In this document: positions 53,785-63,131 of the stretch, one piece after another
How positions within the stretch are numbered: position 1 is the first letter of the stretch
Layout of the letters: every line of letters starts with the position of its first letter
Assembly (NCBI RefSeq): GCF_900129655.1
Contig: NZ_FQWK01000003.1
Span: 310,001 to 374,000, forward strand
Direction of reading: 5' to 3'
DNA from: Bacteroides clarus YIT 12056
GTDB lineage: Bacteria; Bacteroidota; Bacteroidia; Bacteroidales; Bacteroidaceae
DNA: 64,000 bases
Made by a program: the position numbers and the translations under genes
The notes under the pieces: generated by a model
Seen by the model: only the letters and a program-made list of their open reading frames with translations
The model's database searches: none
Told to the model about the DNA's origin: nothing

Positions 53785-54378
53785 ATGAGATCTATTGAAG
53801 TAAAAGGAACTGCAAGAACTATTGCAGAACGTTCTTCGGAACAAGCAAGAGCTTTGAAAGCTATTCGTAAAGACAACGGCGTACCTTGCGTACTCTACGG
53901 AGCGGGCGAAAACGTTCATTTCACCGTACCGGCAGAAGGTCTGCGCAACTTGGTTTACACTCCACACATCTACGTGGTTGACCTGATCATCGATGGCAAG
54001 AAAGTAAACGCTATCTTGAAAGATATCCAATTCCACCCGGTAAAAGATACTATTCTGCACGTTGACTTCTATCAGATTGACGAAGCTAAACCTATCGTTA
54101 TGGAAGTTCCCGTACAGATGGAAGGTCTGGCAGAAGGTGTGAAAGCCGGTGGTAAGCTGACTCTGCAAATGCGTAAACTGAAAGTAAAAGCCTTGTACAA
54201 CGCTATCCCTGAAAAACTGATTATCAACGTATCTCACCTGGGATTGGGTAAGACAGTGAAAGTAGGCGAGCTGAGCTACGAAGGTCTGGAACTGTTGAAT
54301 GCTAAAGAAGCCGTTGTATGTGCTGTTAAGCTGACTCGTGCTGCAAGAGGTGCTGCGGCAGCTGCTGCCAACAACTAA
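53785..54378 (+). CDS. rplY: 50S ribosomal protein L25 (Ctc form)
   Basis: 197 residues: the L25 5S-rRNA-binding domain (1-95, EVKGTARTIAERSSEQARALRK-like start, VPCVLYGAGENVHFTVPAEGL) followed by the C-terminal beta domain of the general-stress form (VPVQMEGLAEGVKAGGKL). An alanine-rich tail ends the protein. It heads a cluster with pth and an S4-domain gene. It has a consensus promoter and a folded leader, compatible with leader control. Confidence 0.96.
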   Translation: MRSIEVKGTARTIAERSSEQARALKAIRKDNGVPCVLYGAGENVHFTVPAEGLRNLVYTPHIYVVDLIIDGKKVNAILKDIQFHPVKDTILHVDFYQIDEAKPIVMEVPVQMEGLAEGVKAGGKLTLQMRKLKVKALYNAIPEKLIINVSHLGLGKTVKVGELSYEGLELLNAKEAVVCAVKLTRAARGAAAAAANN

Positions 54379-54412
54379 TTAGCGCTTTCTTAGCAAGAAA
54401 ACAAGATATTCC

Positions 54413-54478
54413 GGAACGCGGATTAACGCAGACGACGCAGATTTCATATCCGCGGACAGCTGCGATAATCCGCGTTCC
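54413..54478. repeat. Intergenic inverted repeat, 13-bp perfect plus 5-bp inner arms
   Basis: GGAACGCGGATTA (54413-54425) pairs with 54466-54478. After one A/A mismatch, CGCAG (54427-54431) pairs with CTGCG (54460-54464). A run of T's follows. It lies between rplY and pth and may reduce read-through. Confidence 0.85.
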
Positions 54479-54517
54479 TCTTTTATCTAAATTATCATCA
54501 AAGTAAGAATAGAAAGA

Positions 54518-55081
54518 ATGAAATATCTAATTGTCGGATTAGGTAATATCGGCCCCGAATACCACGAAACCCGCCATAACATAGGTTTCATGGCAGTAGA
54601 TGCTTTAGCCAAAACAGCCGGAGCGACCTTTAACGACGGACGTTACGGGTTCACGGCTACAATATCCGTCAAAGGACGGCAACTGGTATTACTGAAACCG
54701 TCCACCTTTATGAACCTGAGCGGAAACGCCGTACGTTACTGGATGCAAAAAGAAAACATTCCATTGGAAAACGTACTAATAGTGGTAGACGATTTGGCGT
54801 TGCCTTTTGGAACTCTACGGCTGAAAGGAAAGGGAAGCGATGCGGGACATAATGGTCTGAAGCATATCGCAGCAACACTGGGAACTCAAAACTACGCCCG
54901 CCTGCGCTTTGGCATCGGTAACGATTTTCCCCGTGGCGGACAGATAGACTTCGTATTGGGACATTTCACGGACGAGGATTGGAAAACAATGGACGAACGC
55001 CTGAAAACAGCCGGCGAAATCATCAAAAGTTTCTGCCTTGCCGGCATCGACATTACAATGAATCAGTTTAATAAAAAATGA
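54518..55081 (+). CDS. pth: Peptidyl-tRNA hydrolase
   Basis: A 187-residue enzyme that frees tRNA from stalled peptidyl-tRNA. It opens [24 protein letters not shown] with catalytic H20 and N10; [16 protein letters not shown] (catalytic aspartate) and [13 protein letters not shown] are all in place. Its stop overlaps the start of the S4 gene (ATGA), showing coupling. It follows rplY after an inverted repeat spacer. Confidence 0.97.
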   Translation: MKYLIVGLGNIGPEYHETRHNIGFMAVDALAKTAGATFNDGRYGFTATISVKGRQLVLLKPSTFMNLSGNAVRYWMQKENIPLENVLIVVDDLALPFGTLRLKGKGSDAGHNGLKHIAATLGTQNYARLRFGIGNDFPRGGQIDFVLGHFTDEDWKTMDERLKTAGEIIKSFCLAGIDITMNQFNKK

Positions 55082-55494
55082 GCGAAGCAAGAATAGACAA
55101 ATGGATGTGGGCCGTACGTATCTTCAAAACACGTACCATTGCGGCCGAAGCCTGCAAGAAAGGACGCATCAGCATTAACGGCGCGCTTGCAAAGGCAGCC
55201 CGTATGGTGAAGCCGGGAGATGTAATACAAGTACGCAAGCCGCCGGTTACCTATTCCTTTAAAGTATTACAATCCATTGAAAAGCGTGTAGGCGCCAAGC
55301 TCGTTCCCGAAATGATGGAAAACGTAACCACTCCCGACCAATACGAATTATTGGAAATGAGTAAGGTCAGCGGCTTTATCAACCGCGCCAAAGGAACAGG
55401 ACGCCCCACCAAAAAGGATCGCCGCGAACTGGAAGATTTTACCGCGCCGGAATTTATGGATGACTTTGATTTTGATTTCGACTTTGAAGAATAA
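55078..55494 (+). CDS. S4-domain RNA-binding protein (Hsp15/HslR-like)
   Basis: 138 residues. The S4 fold lies at 5-65 ([31 protein letters not shown]); a basic middle and an acidic end ([11 protein letters not shown]) follow. Hsp15 recycles free 50S subunits carrying nascent chains in E. coli, and pairing with pth, another rescue factor for peptidyl-tRNA, fits such a role. It overlaps pth by 4 nt. Confidence 0.88.
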   Translation: MSEARIDKWMWAVRIFKTRTIAAEACKKGRISINGALAKAARMVKPGDVIQVRKPPVTYSFKVLQSIEKRVGAKLVPEMMENVTTPDQYELLEMSKVSGFINRAKGTGRPTKKDRRELEDFTAPEFMDDFDFDFDFEE

Positions 55495-55506
55495 TATTAT
55501 AAGTAT

Positions 55507-56493
55507 ATGAGCGAGAAAATAATAAAATGGGGATTTATTGGCTGTGGAGAAGTAACCAAATACAAAAGCGGACCTGCCTTTCAGAAGATTGAGCACTCCG
55601 AAGTAGTGGCCGTAATGAGCCGGGATATTTCCAAAGCCAAAACTTACGCCAAAGAGAGAGGTATTGCCAAATGGTACAACGACGCGCAGGAGTTGATTAA
55701 TGACGAGGAGGTAAATGCCGTATACATCGCTACCCCACCCTCTTCTCACGCTACGTATGCCATCATGTCCATGAAGGCCGGCAAGCCCGTATACATAGAA
55801 AAGCCTATGGCAGTGACCTATGAAGAGTGTTGCCGCATCAACCGCATCTCCAAAGAAACCGGCATACCCTGTTTTGTAGCTTATTACCGCCGTTATCTCC
55901 CTTACTTCCTGAAAGTGAAGTCATTGGTGGAAGAAGGCGCAATAGGAAATATCATCAACATACAAATCCGCTTTGCACAGCCGCCCCGCGACCTGGACTA
56001 TAATAAGGAGAATCTGCCGTGGCGCGTACAACCGGATATTGCCGGCGGCGGTTATTTTTATGATTTAGCTCCGCACCAGATAGATATACTGCAAGATATG
56101 TTCGGCTACATCCTTGAAGCCAACGGATACAAAAGTAATCGCGGCGGACTATATCCCGCCGAAGACACCCTCAGCGCTTGTTTCCAATTTGACAGCGGAC
56201 TGGTGGGTAGCGGCTCGTGGTGCTTCGTTGCCCACGAATCGGCACGAGAAGACCGTATCGAGATTATCGGAGACAAAGGAATGATATGTTTCTCCGTATT
56301 TACCTATGATCCCATAGCTTTACATACCGAGAGAGGAAGAGAAGAAATCCCGGTTGAGAACCCTGTTTACGTACAGCAACCACTTATTCAAGCTGTTGTA
56401 GACCATCTGCTTGGCAAATCAATCTGTAGTTGCGATGGCGAAAGCGCAACACTGACAAACTGGGTAATGGACAAGATTTTAAATAAAATATGA
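55507..56493 (+). CDS. Gfo/Idh/MocA family NAD(P)-dependent oxidoreductase
   Basis: 328 residues. The Rossmann domain starts KWGFIGCGEVTKYKSGPAF (8-26) and contains the EKP motif (YIEKPMAVT, near 97-105). The C-terminal GFO/IDH/MocA substrate domain follows (GGYFYDLAPHQIDIL, with a histidine at the expected catalytic place). Family members oxidise sugars or inositols; the substrate cannot be told. It lies 12 nt after the S4 gene in the same direction. Confidence 0.9.
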   Translation: MSEKIIKWGFIGCGEVTKYKSGPAFQKIEHSEVVAVMSRDISKAKTYAKERGIAKWYNDAQELINDEEVNAVYIATPPSSHATYAIMSMKAGKPVYIEKPMAVTYEECCRINRISKETGIPCFVAYYRRYLPYFLKVKSLVEEGAIGNIINIQIRFAQPPRDLDYNKENLPWRVQPDIAGGGYFYDLAPHQIDILQDMFGYILEANGYKSNRGGLYPAEDTLSACFQFDSGLVGSGSWCFVAHESAREDRIEIIGDKGMICFSVFTYDPIALHTERGREEIPVENPVYVQQPLIQAVVDHLLGKSICSCDGESATLTNWVMDKILNKI

Positions 56494-56504
56494 AGTATAA
56501 AATA

Positions 56505-56594
56505 AAGTATAAGGTATAAACGGCTGCGCCGTGATATTACATACCCATTCGTAATTCATAAATCAGATTCATCGCAAGTTTATACCTTATACTT
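56505..56594. repeat. Intergenic inverted repeat, 17-bp perfect arms
   Basis: AAGTATAAGGTATAAAC (56505-56521) pairs with 56578-56594, with a 56-nt loop, between convergent genes. A T-run follows on the plus strand, so terminator function is possible. Confidence 0.88.
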
Positions 56595-56603
56595 CATTAT
56601 TTT

Positions 56604-57029
56604 TTAAAGTTTACTTCTCACCGCCTCAATCAACTCCTGATATTCGGCATCCGTCAGATACACTTTTCCCGGATTCATTTGGAAAGTACCGCCATAATCG
56701 GGACCGTCTACATATTTCGGTGCCAAATGGAAGTGGAGATGAGACAATTTGTCCGAGTATGCACCGTAATTAATCTTCTCCGGATTAAACGCTTTCTGCA
56801 TGGCACGAGTTACACGGGCTACATCAGCCATAAAAGCATTACGTTCCTCATCACTTAACTCATTCAAATCGTTAACATGGTCTTTATAGGCCACGAGGCA
56901 ACGCCCACGATAAGTTTGTTCCTTAAAGAGGAAAACACGTGATACACTAAGCTGCGCAATCTCAATCATCAGATTATGCAACGTTTCATTATTCTGACAA
57001 TACAGACATTCTTTCGGATCGCTTTTCAT
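56604..57029 (-). CDS. HIT family nucleotide hydrolase/transferase
   Basis: 141 residues with the histidine triad HLHFHLAPKY (about 103-112), preceded by a CLYCQN zinc-like pair (about 8-12) and the substrate-binding RGRCLVAYKDHVNDLNELSDEE segment. HIT proteins hydrolyse nucleoside phosphoramidates or dinucleotides. A minus-strand TATCTTTG (57061-57068) is its likely -7 element. It lies downstream of the CPA2 gene in the same direction. Confidence 0.92.
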   Translation of the reverse strand: MKSDPKECLYCQNNETLHNLMIEIAQLSVSRVFLFKEQTYRGRCLVAYKDHVNDLNELSDEERNAFMADVARVTRAMQKAFNPEKINYGAYSDKLSHLHFHLAPKYVDGPDYGGTFQMNPGKVYLTDAEYQELIEAVRSKL

Positions 57030-57083
57030 GATATACTTTTTTTAGTTTATATTTACAGGACAAAGATAATCGTTCTCTTAATA

Positions 57084-59351
57084 TTACAGGTCTACATTTT
57101 CATCATTTTCGCCGACTAATTTATACACATCAACATTTTCGCCGACAATCCACACTACATCCCCTGCTACAAAAGGCTCGTGCACGTCGGGAGCGTGCAA
57201 AGTCTCCTCTCCCCGCTCCACACCTACAATCAGACAGTGGTACTTTTCACGTATGCCCGCGTCTTTCAATGTTTTACCCAGAAAAGGAGAATTAGCGTCG
57301 ATGCGCAACTGACGTAATATCATCTCGCTTTTTTCCACAACGTCCGTAGCTACCGTTGAAAGTCTATCCATCTCTTCGCCAAATACATTCAACTCCTCAT
57401 CGGTAGCTATAACCTGTATCTTATCCAGAGGGAAAAGACGTACCGAAGCTCCGGGAATATTTATCCGCTTACGTCCGCGAAGAATAGAAACCACATGCAC
57501 TCCATAGCGTTTACCGAAGTTCAACTCCGCCAACGTCTTACCCGCCCATGCCGATTCGCCGGGTATTTCATAATCCGTCAGATGTAAATCACGGGAAAGC
57601 AAACGGCCTGCATATTCCGGTTTCTTCTCACCCAAATATTCCGCCCGCATATCCCGCGAGCGCAGATTCTGGAAGAAAGTACGCTCAATCATGATAGACT
57701 GCCGCTTCAACTGCCGGGAAAGTATCATCACTGTAACCAGCAGCACCGCAACGCCAAAAACAAGGCCGACCGACAACTTAAACAGTCCGGCAATGACAAA
57801 CATCACGAAAGAAACCGCCAACAGGATTCGCAGCACAATAGTAGCCACCAACGGAGCACGGTTTCCCCGACTGTCGCGCCACAAAGTAACAAATTCCACC
57901 GAATGATTTTTCTTAATCATAATGGCCCGCAGAAAAGGAGCGATAAACAGAATAATAACCAGAGCGGACAGCAAAGGTCCCCAAACGCCCGGCAAGCTTT
58001 CCTTGAAAAACGGTACAAGAAAACGGAATGCAATAGCTATCACCGCCACGCTTACAATGGAATAAACCACCGTAATACGCAACAAAGCGAGTATCAGTTT
58101 CTTCCATAAGCTTTCATGGTTCACCGTTTGCGAGCCGGAAGCGTAATGCAACAAAAACTTCTGCCACCTTTCCGGCAGATGCGTATCGACAAAATTGGAA
58201 GCCGGCTCGGCAAAACGAATCATATAAGGAGTAAGAAAAGTAGTGATAACCGATACGGCTACTACGATAGGATACAGAAAATGGCTTGTCACGTGCAAAG
58301 ACACTCCCAAAGAAGCGATGATAAAGGCAAACTCGCCAATCTGCGTCAAACTAAAGCCGCATTGCATAGCCGTCTTCAGCGGCTGTCCGGCAAGCAATAC
58401 CCCCAACGTTCCGAACAAGGACTGTCCGGCAATAACCGCCAACGTAATGACAACAATAGGTCCGGCATACTCCACTATCATCAAAGGGTCTACCATCATA
58501 CCTACGGATACGAAAAATATGGCGCCGAACAAATCCTTCACCGGTTTAACCAGACGCTCGATACTCTCCGCTTCTACCGTTTCAGCCAGAATAGACCCCA
58601 TAATAAAAGCGCCGAATGCCGCTGAAAATCCCGTATGGGCAGCCAGCACAACCATACCGAAACAAAGGCCGAGCGATACAATCAACAACGTTTCCTCACT
58701 CATCAGTTTACGGCATTTTTTCAGCAGGACAGGAATCAAGTAGATACCGACCACAAACCACAATATAAGGAAGAACAGCAGCTTCGCTATGCTGCCCAGC
58801 ATTTCCGTACCCTCAAAATTATGGCTGACTGCCATGGTGGACAGCATAACCATCAGGACGATAGCCAGAATATCTTCCAGAATCAGAACACTGAGCACCA
58901 ACCCCGTAAACTGTTTCTTGCGTATGCCCAAATCATCAAAAGCCTTATATATAATAGTAGTAGACGACATGGCGATCATACCGCCCAGAAAGATGCAGTC
59001 CATCCGCTTCCATCCGAACGCCGTGCCTACCGCTACACCCAATAATATCATACAAAATATAATCGTGCAAGCAGCAATAATGGCGGCACCGCCCACCTTC
59101 ACTATTTTCTTAAAGCTAAACTCCAGCCCCAAAGCAAACAGTAGGAAAATAACGCCGATATCCGCCCAAGTCTGTATATTCGCCGTATCCATTACCGAAG
59201 GCGTATAGGTCATGTGGGGACTGGCTAAAAAGCCCGCCACAACATATCCTAAAACCAACGGTTGTTTCAACTTCTTAAATAGCAGCGTCATTACTCCGGC
59301 GCAAATCAGTATCAATGCCAAATCGGCAATCAAGGGAGCTAAATGTGACAT
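57084..59351 (-). CDS. CPA2 family monovalent cation:proton antiporter with RCK C-terminal domains
   Basis: 755 residues: about 12-13 membrane helices of the Na/H exchanger fold (GYVVAGFLASPHM, LFALGLEFSFKKIV, SSTTIIYKAFDDLG, FAFIIASLG), a second hydrophobic cluster (about 415-560), then two RCK_C/TrkA-C domains (about 590-665 and 685-750). The architecture resembles KefB/KefC-type potassium efflux but without an obvious TrkA-N NAD-binding domain. Potassium or sodium export with proton uptake is inferred. A minus-strand -7 element lies at 59380-59387. Confidence 0.9.
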   Translation of the reverse strand: MSHLAPLIADLALILICAGVMTLLFKKLKQPLVLGYVVAGFLASPHMTYTPSVMDTANIQTWADIGVIFLLFALGLEFSFKKIVKVGGAAIIAACTIIFCMILLGVAVGTAFGWKRMDCIFLGGMIAMSSTTIIYKAFDDLGIRKKQFTGLVLSVLILEDILAIVLMVMLSTMAVSHNFEGTEMLGSIAKLLFFLILWFVVGIYLIPVLLKKCRKLMSEETLLIVSLGLCFGMVVLAAHTGFSAAFGAFIMGSILAETVEAESIERLVKPVKDLFGAIFFVSVGMMVDPLMIVEYAGPIVVITLAVIAGQSLFGTLGVLLAGQPLKTAMQCGFSLTQIGEFAFIIASLGVSLHVTSHFLYPIVVAVSVITTFLTPYMIRFAEPASNFVDTHLPERWQKFLLHYASGSQTVNHESLWKKLILALLRITVVYSIVSVAVIAIAFRFLVPFFKESLPGVWGPLLSALVIILFIAPFLRAIMIKKNHSVEFVTLWRDSRGNRAPLVATIVLRILLAVSFVMFVIAGLFKLSVGLVFGVAVLLVTVMILSRQLKRQSIMIERTFFQNLRSRDMRAEYLGEKKPEYAGRLLSRDLHLTDYEIPGESAWAGKTLAELNFGKRYGVHVVSILRGRKRINIPGASVRLFPLDKIQVIATDEELNVFGEEMDRLSTVATDVVEKSEMILRQLRIDANSPFLGKTLKDAGIREKYHCLIVGVERGEETLHAPDVHEPFVAGDVVWIVGENVDVYKLVGENDENVDL

Positions 59352-59602
59352 AATATTTGTCCGATTGTATTTCTACTGACAAAGATATAACAAAAAAAGC
59401 TTTTGAATCTCTTTTTCACAAAAAACCGAACGCTATAAATTGATAAAATAACAGTTGGCAACCTCAATTATAAAATCAATTTAAGAAGAAATACCTTTAT
59501 AATTAATTGGCGAAAAATTTCTTTATTCAAGTAGAAATATCTTTCTTTGTACTGCTTATTGTAAAAATTAGGAATTGAATACCAACATTAATAAAAACTG
59601 TT

Positions 59603-60019
59603 ATGAAGATTTCACACATTGAACATTTGGGTATTGCCGTAAAAAGCATTGAAGAAGCCCTTCCGTACTACGAAAATGTATTAGGTTTAAAATGCTACAA
59701 CATTGAAACCGTAGAGGACCAAAAGGTAAGAACCGCCTTCTTGAAAGTAGGTGACGTGAAAATTGAGTTACTGGAACCGACTTCCCCCGAAAGCACTATT
59801 GCCAAATTCATCGAAAAGAATAACGGTAACGGAGGTATGCACCATTTAGCATTTGCTGTGGAAGACGGAGTAACCGATGCGCTCGCCGAAGTTGAAGAAA
59901 AAGGCATCCGCCTTATCGACAAAGCTCCCCGCAAAGGTGCGGAAGGTTTGAACATCGCATTCCTGCACCCGAAATCCACCCTCGGCGTATTGACGGAACT
60001 CTGCGAAAAAGGAGAATAA
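59603..60019 (+). CDS. mce: Methylmalonyl-CoA epimerase
   Basis: A 138-residue glyoxalase-fold enzyme that interconverts (2R)- and (2S)-methylmalonyl-CoA. It has HIEHLGIAVKSIEEALPYYENVLGL with metal histidine H8 region, GGMHHLAFAVED (about 72-83) and the final GVLTELCEK glutamate. It is the first gene of the methylmalonyl-CoA decarboxylase operon, feeding the epimer that the decarboxylase uses in the succinate-to-propionate route. Confidence 0.95.
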   Translation: MKISHIEHLGIAVKSIEEALPYYENVLGLKCYNIETVEDQKVRTAFLKVGDVKIELLEPTSPESTIAKFIEKNNGNGGMHHLAFAVEDGVTDALAEVEEKGIRLIDKAPRKGAEGLNIAFLHPKSTLGVLTELCEKGE

Positions 60020-60026
60020 ACAATTA

Positions 60027-60090
60027 TGAATTATAAATTAGAATTATGAATTGTAGTCATGTAACGTCTCAATTCATAATTTATAATTCA
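60027..60090. repeat. Intergenic inverted repeat of AATTATGAATT-type sequence
   Basis: AATTATGAATTG (60042-60053) pairs perfectly with 60070-60081, with further imperfect pairing outwards. Several more copies of AATTCATAATT-type words continue to 60135. It fills the mce-mmdA gap. Confidence 0.8.
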
Positions 60091-60139
60091 CAATTCATAC
60101 AACATAATTCATAATTCACCATTCATAATTTATAAATAT

Positions 60140-61693
60140 ATGAGTAATCAACTTGAGAAAATTAAAGAGCTTATTGACCGCCGTGCAGCTGCGCGCCTTG
60201 GTGGTGGTGAAAAAGCAATTGCAAAGCAACATGAGAAAGGTAAATATACAGCTCGCGAGCGTATAGCTATGTTACTTGACGAAGGAAGTTTCGAAGAAAT
60301 GGATATGTTCGTTGAGCACAGATGCACAAACTTCGGTATGGACAAGAAACACTATCCCGGTGACGGTGTGGTTACCGGTTGCGGTACCATCGAAGGCCGT
60401 TTGGTGTACATCTTTGCGCAAGATTTCACTGTTTCCGCCGGTTCCTTGTCGGAAACCATGTCTTTGAAGATTTGCAAAATCATGGATCAGGCAATGAAGA
60501 TGGGTGCTCCTTGTATCGGTATCAACGACTCAGGCGGTGCCCGTATTCAGGAAGGTATCAACGCTTTGGCGGGTTATGCCGAGATTTTCCAACGCAATAT
60601 TCTTGCTTCCGGCGTTATTCCTCAGATTTCCGGTATCTTCGGTCCTTGTGCTGGCGGTGCCGTTTACTCTCCCGCCCTTACCGACTTTACGCTGATGATG
60701 GAAGGTACTTCCTATATGTTCCTCACCGGTCCGAAAGTTGTAAAGACCGTAACAGGTGAAGATGTCAGCCAGGAAAACCTGGGTGGCGCAAGCGTACACT
60801 CCACCAAATCGGGTGTAACTCATTTCACCGCGCAGACCGAAGAGGAAGGTTTGGCTTTAATCCGCAAGCTCTTGGGTTATATTCCTCAGAACAACCTCGA
60901 AGAAGCTCCCTACATAGACTGTACAGACCCTATCGACCGTCTGGAAGATTCTTTGAACGACATTATTCCCGACAATCCGAACAAGCCTTACGATATGTAT
61001 GAAGTTATCGGCGCTATCGTCGATAACGGCGAGTTCCTCGAAATCCAGAAAGATTACTCCAAGAATATCATTATCGGTTTTGCCCGTTTCAACGGACAAT
61101 CAGTCGGTATCGTAGCCAACCAGCCGAAATATCTGGCGGGCGTACTCGACAGTAATGCATCCCGCAAGGGCGCGCGTTTCGTTCGTTTCTGCGACGCTTT
61201 CAATATTCCTATCGTATCTTTGGTAGACGTACCGGGCTTCCTTCCCGGAACAGGTCAGGAGTACAACGGCGTTATCCTGCACGGTGCCAAGTTGTTGTAT
61301 GCCTACGGTGAAGCCACCGTACCTAAGGTTACTATCACGCTGCGTAAGTCTTACGGCGGTTCGCACATCGTGATGAGCTGTAAGCAACTCCGCGGTGACA
61401 TGAACTACGCATGGCCTACCGCCGAAATCGCCGTAATGGGTGGTGCAGGCGCCGTAGAAGTTCTGTATGCACGCGAAGCCAAAGAGCAAGAAAACCCGGC
61501 CCAGTTCCTGGCAGAGAAAGAAGCGGAATACACCAAGTTATTTGCCAATCCTTACAATGCAGCCAAGTATGGCTATATCGACGATGTTATCGAACCGCGT
61601 AATACGCGTTTCCGCATTATCCGCGCCCTGCAGCAGCTGCAAACCAAGAAGTTGAGCAACCCGGCCAAGAAGCATGGTAATATTCCTCTTTAA
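60140..61693 (+). CDS. mmdA: Methylmalonyl-CoA decarboxylase / acyl-CoA carboxyltransferase alpha subunit
   Basis: A 517-residue carboxyltransferase that moves the carboxyl group of methylmalonyl-CoA to biotin on the carrier subunit. It has two crotonase-like halves with the oxyanion-hole motifs [15 protein letters not shown] (about 133-147) and [27 protein letters not shown] (about 370-425). It is very close in length to propionyl-CoA carboxylase beta chains. The downstream OadG-like, biotin carrier and sodium-pump subunits make decarboxylase the better call. It lies in an operon with mce and the following three genes. Confidence 0.95.
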   Translation: MSNQLEKIKELIDRRAAARLGGGEKAIAKQHEKGKYTARERIAMLLDEGSFEEMDMFVEHRCTNFGMDKKHYPGDGVVTGCGTIEGRLVYIFAQDFTVSAGSLSETMSLKICKIMDQAMKMGAPCIGINDSGGARIQEGINALAGYAEIFQRNILASGVIPQISGIFGPCAGGAVYSPALTDFTLMMEGTSYMFLTGPKVVKTVTGEDVSQENLGGASVHSTKSGVTHFTAQTEEEGLALIRKLLGYIPQNNLEEAPYIDCTDPIDRLEDSLNDIIPDNPNKPYDMYEVIGAIVDNGEFLEIQKDYSKNIIIGFARFNGQSVGIVANQPKYLAGVLDSNASRKGARFVRFCDAFNIPIVSLVDVPGFLPGTGQEYNGVILHGAKLLYAYGEATVPKVTITLRKSYGGSHIVMSCKQLRGDMNYAWPTAEIAVMGGAGAVEVLYAREAKEQENPAQFLAEKEAEYTKLFANPYNAAKYGYIDDVIEPRNTRFRIIRALQQLQTKKLSNPAKKHGNIPL

Positions 61694-61740
61694 AGATTGA
61701 GAATTGAAAGTTGAGAATTGAAAAATAAAAACTCAAATTT

Positions 61741-62673
61741 ATGAATAAAACAAAAATCGGAATATTCCTTTCATTGATGCTGGTGCTGGGTTTCTGTTCT
61801 TCTTGTGGTGAGAAGAAGGCAAACTCCAAACTGTTGCTGAATGAAGTGCTTATCAACAACGAAAGCAACTTCCAGGATGACTACGGTGTACACAGCGCAT
61901 GGATTGAAATATTCAATAAATCATACGGCAGCGCCGACCTTGCAGGTTGCTATCTGAAGTTTAGCAGCCAGCCGGGCGATACCGCCACTTATTTTATCCC
62001 GAAAGGTGATGTCCTGACTTTGGTAAAACCCCGTCAGCACGCATTATTCTGGGCGGATGGAGAACCTAATCGCGGTACATTCCACACCAACTTTAAACTG
62101 GACAGCCTAAATGCCAACTGGATCGGTCTGTACGATTCCGGCAAGAAACTGTTGGATCAGATCGTAGTTCCTGCCGGCGTATTAAAGGCCAACCAATCCT
62201 ATGCGCGCGTCAGCGACGCTACTCCGGAATGGGAGGTCAAAGGAGAAACTTCCGATAAGTACGTTACTCCGAGCACCAACAACCAAACCATCGACAGCAA
62301 TGCCAAGATGGAGAAGTTCGAGCAGCACGACAGCGTAGGTATAGGTATGTCTATTTCCGCCATGAGTGTAGTATTCTTTGGTTTGATTCTGCTTTATATT
62401 TCTTTCAAGATTGTAGGCAAGATTTCCGTCAACCTCAGCAAGCGCAACGCAATGCGCGCCAAGGGTATTACCGACAAGAAAGAAGCTAAAGAAAAACTAT
62501 TGGGAGAAGCCCCCGGTGAAGTATTCGCCGCCATTTCCCTGGCTTTGCACGAAATGCAGAGCGATGTACACGATGTGGAAGACACAGTGCTCACCATTAC
62601 CCGTGTAAAACGCAGCTATTCACCATGGAGCTCCAAGATTTATACACTGCGTGAAACTCCTCAGAGAAAGTAA
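61741..62673 (+). CDS. Lamin-tail-domain / OadG-like fusion subunit of the decarboxylase
   Basis: 310 residues: a lipobox-like signal (LGFCSSCG), an LTD (lamin tail) beta domain (about 33-170: LLLNEVLINNESNFQDDYGVHSAWIEIFNKS, ending QSYARVSDATPEWE), then one membrane helix (about 203-225, MSVVFFGLILLYISFKIVG) and a short OadG-like cytoplasmic tail with a helical ISLALHEM segment (about 265-290). OadG/MmdD is the small membrane anchor that holds the complex together; normally it is under 130 residues without an LTD. Position between mmdA and the biotin carrier supports that role. The function of the LTD part is unknown. Confidence 0.82.
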   Translation: MNKTKIGIFLSLMLVLGFCSSCGEKKANSKLLLNEVLINNESNFQDDYGVHSAWIEIFNKSYGSADLAGCYLKFSSQPGDTATYFIPKGDVLTLVKPRQHALFWADGEPNRGTFHTNFKLDSLNANWIGLYDSGKKLLDQIVVPAGVLKANQSYARVSDATPEWEVKGETSDKYVTPSTNNQTIDSNAKMEKFEQHDSVGIGMSISAMSVVFFGLILLYISFKIVGKISVNLSKRNAMRAKGITDKKEAKEKLLGEAPGEVFAAISLALHEMQSDVHDVEDTVLTITRVKRSYSPWSSKIYTLRETPQRK

Positions 62674-62698
62674 AGTCACCTTTAATAAAGATAAAACG

Positions 62699-63130
62699 AT
62701 GAAAGAATATAAATACAAAATCAACGGTAACGTATATAAGGTTACCATTGGAGATATTGAAGATAATATCGCCCACGTAGAAGTGAACGGTACTCCCTAT
62801 AAGGTTGAAATGGAGAAAACTCCGAAAGCAGCTGTCAAACCGGTAGTGCGTCCTGTAAGTACGGCTCCGGCCGCTCCGGCCACTCCGGTCGTTAAGCCGG
62901 CCGCCGCATCAACCGGCAAGTCAGGCGTGAAGTCTCCGCTGCCCGGCGTTATCCTTGACATCAAGGTCAATGTGGGCGATACAGTGAAGAAAGGCCAGGT
63001 TATCATCATCCTGGAAGCCATGAAAATGGAGAACAACATCAATGCCGACAAAGACGGTAAGATTACCGCTATTAATGTTAGTAAAGGAGAATCCGTACTC
63101 GAAGGTACTGACCTTGTAATTATTGAATAA
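62699..63130 (+). CDS. mmdC: Biotin carboxyl carrier subunit of the decarboxylase
   Basis: 143 residues from the ATG at 62699 (MKEYKYKINGNVYKV); the open frame begins earlier but overlaps the previous gene and is unlike the family. A proline/alanine-rich linker (about 42-73) precedes the biotinyl domain with the target lysine K109 in EAMKMEN and GVILDIKVNVGDTVKKGQ. It carries the carboxyl group between MmdA and the membrane subunit. The next gene starts 1 nt after its stop. Confidence 0.95.
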   Translation: MKEYKYKINGNVYKVTIGDIEDNIAHVEVNGTPYKVEMEKTPKAAVKPVVRPVSTAPAAPATPVVKPAAASTGKSGVKSPLPGVILDIKVNVGDTVKKGQVIIILEAMKMENNINADKDGKITAINVSKGESVLEGTDLVIIE

Positions 63131-63131
63131 T

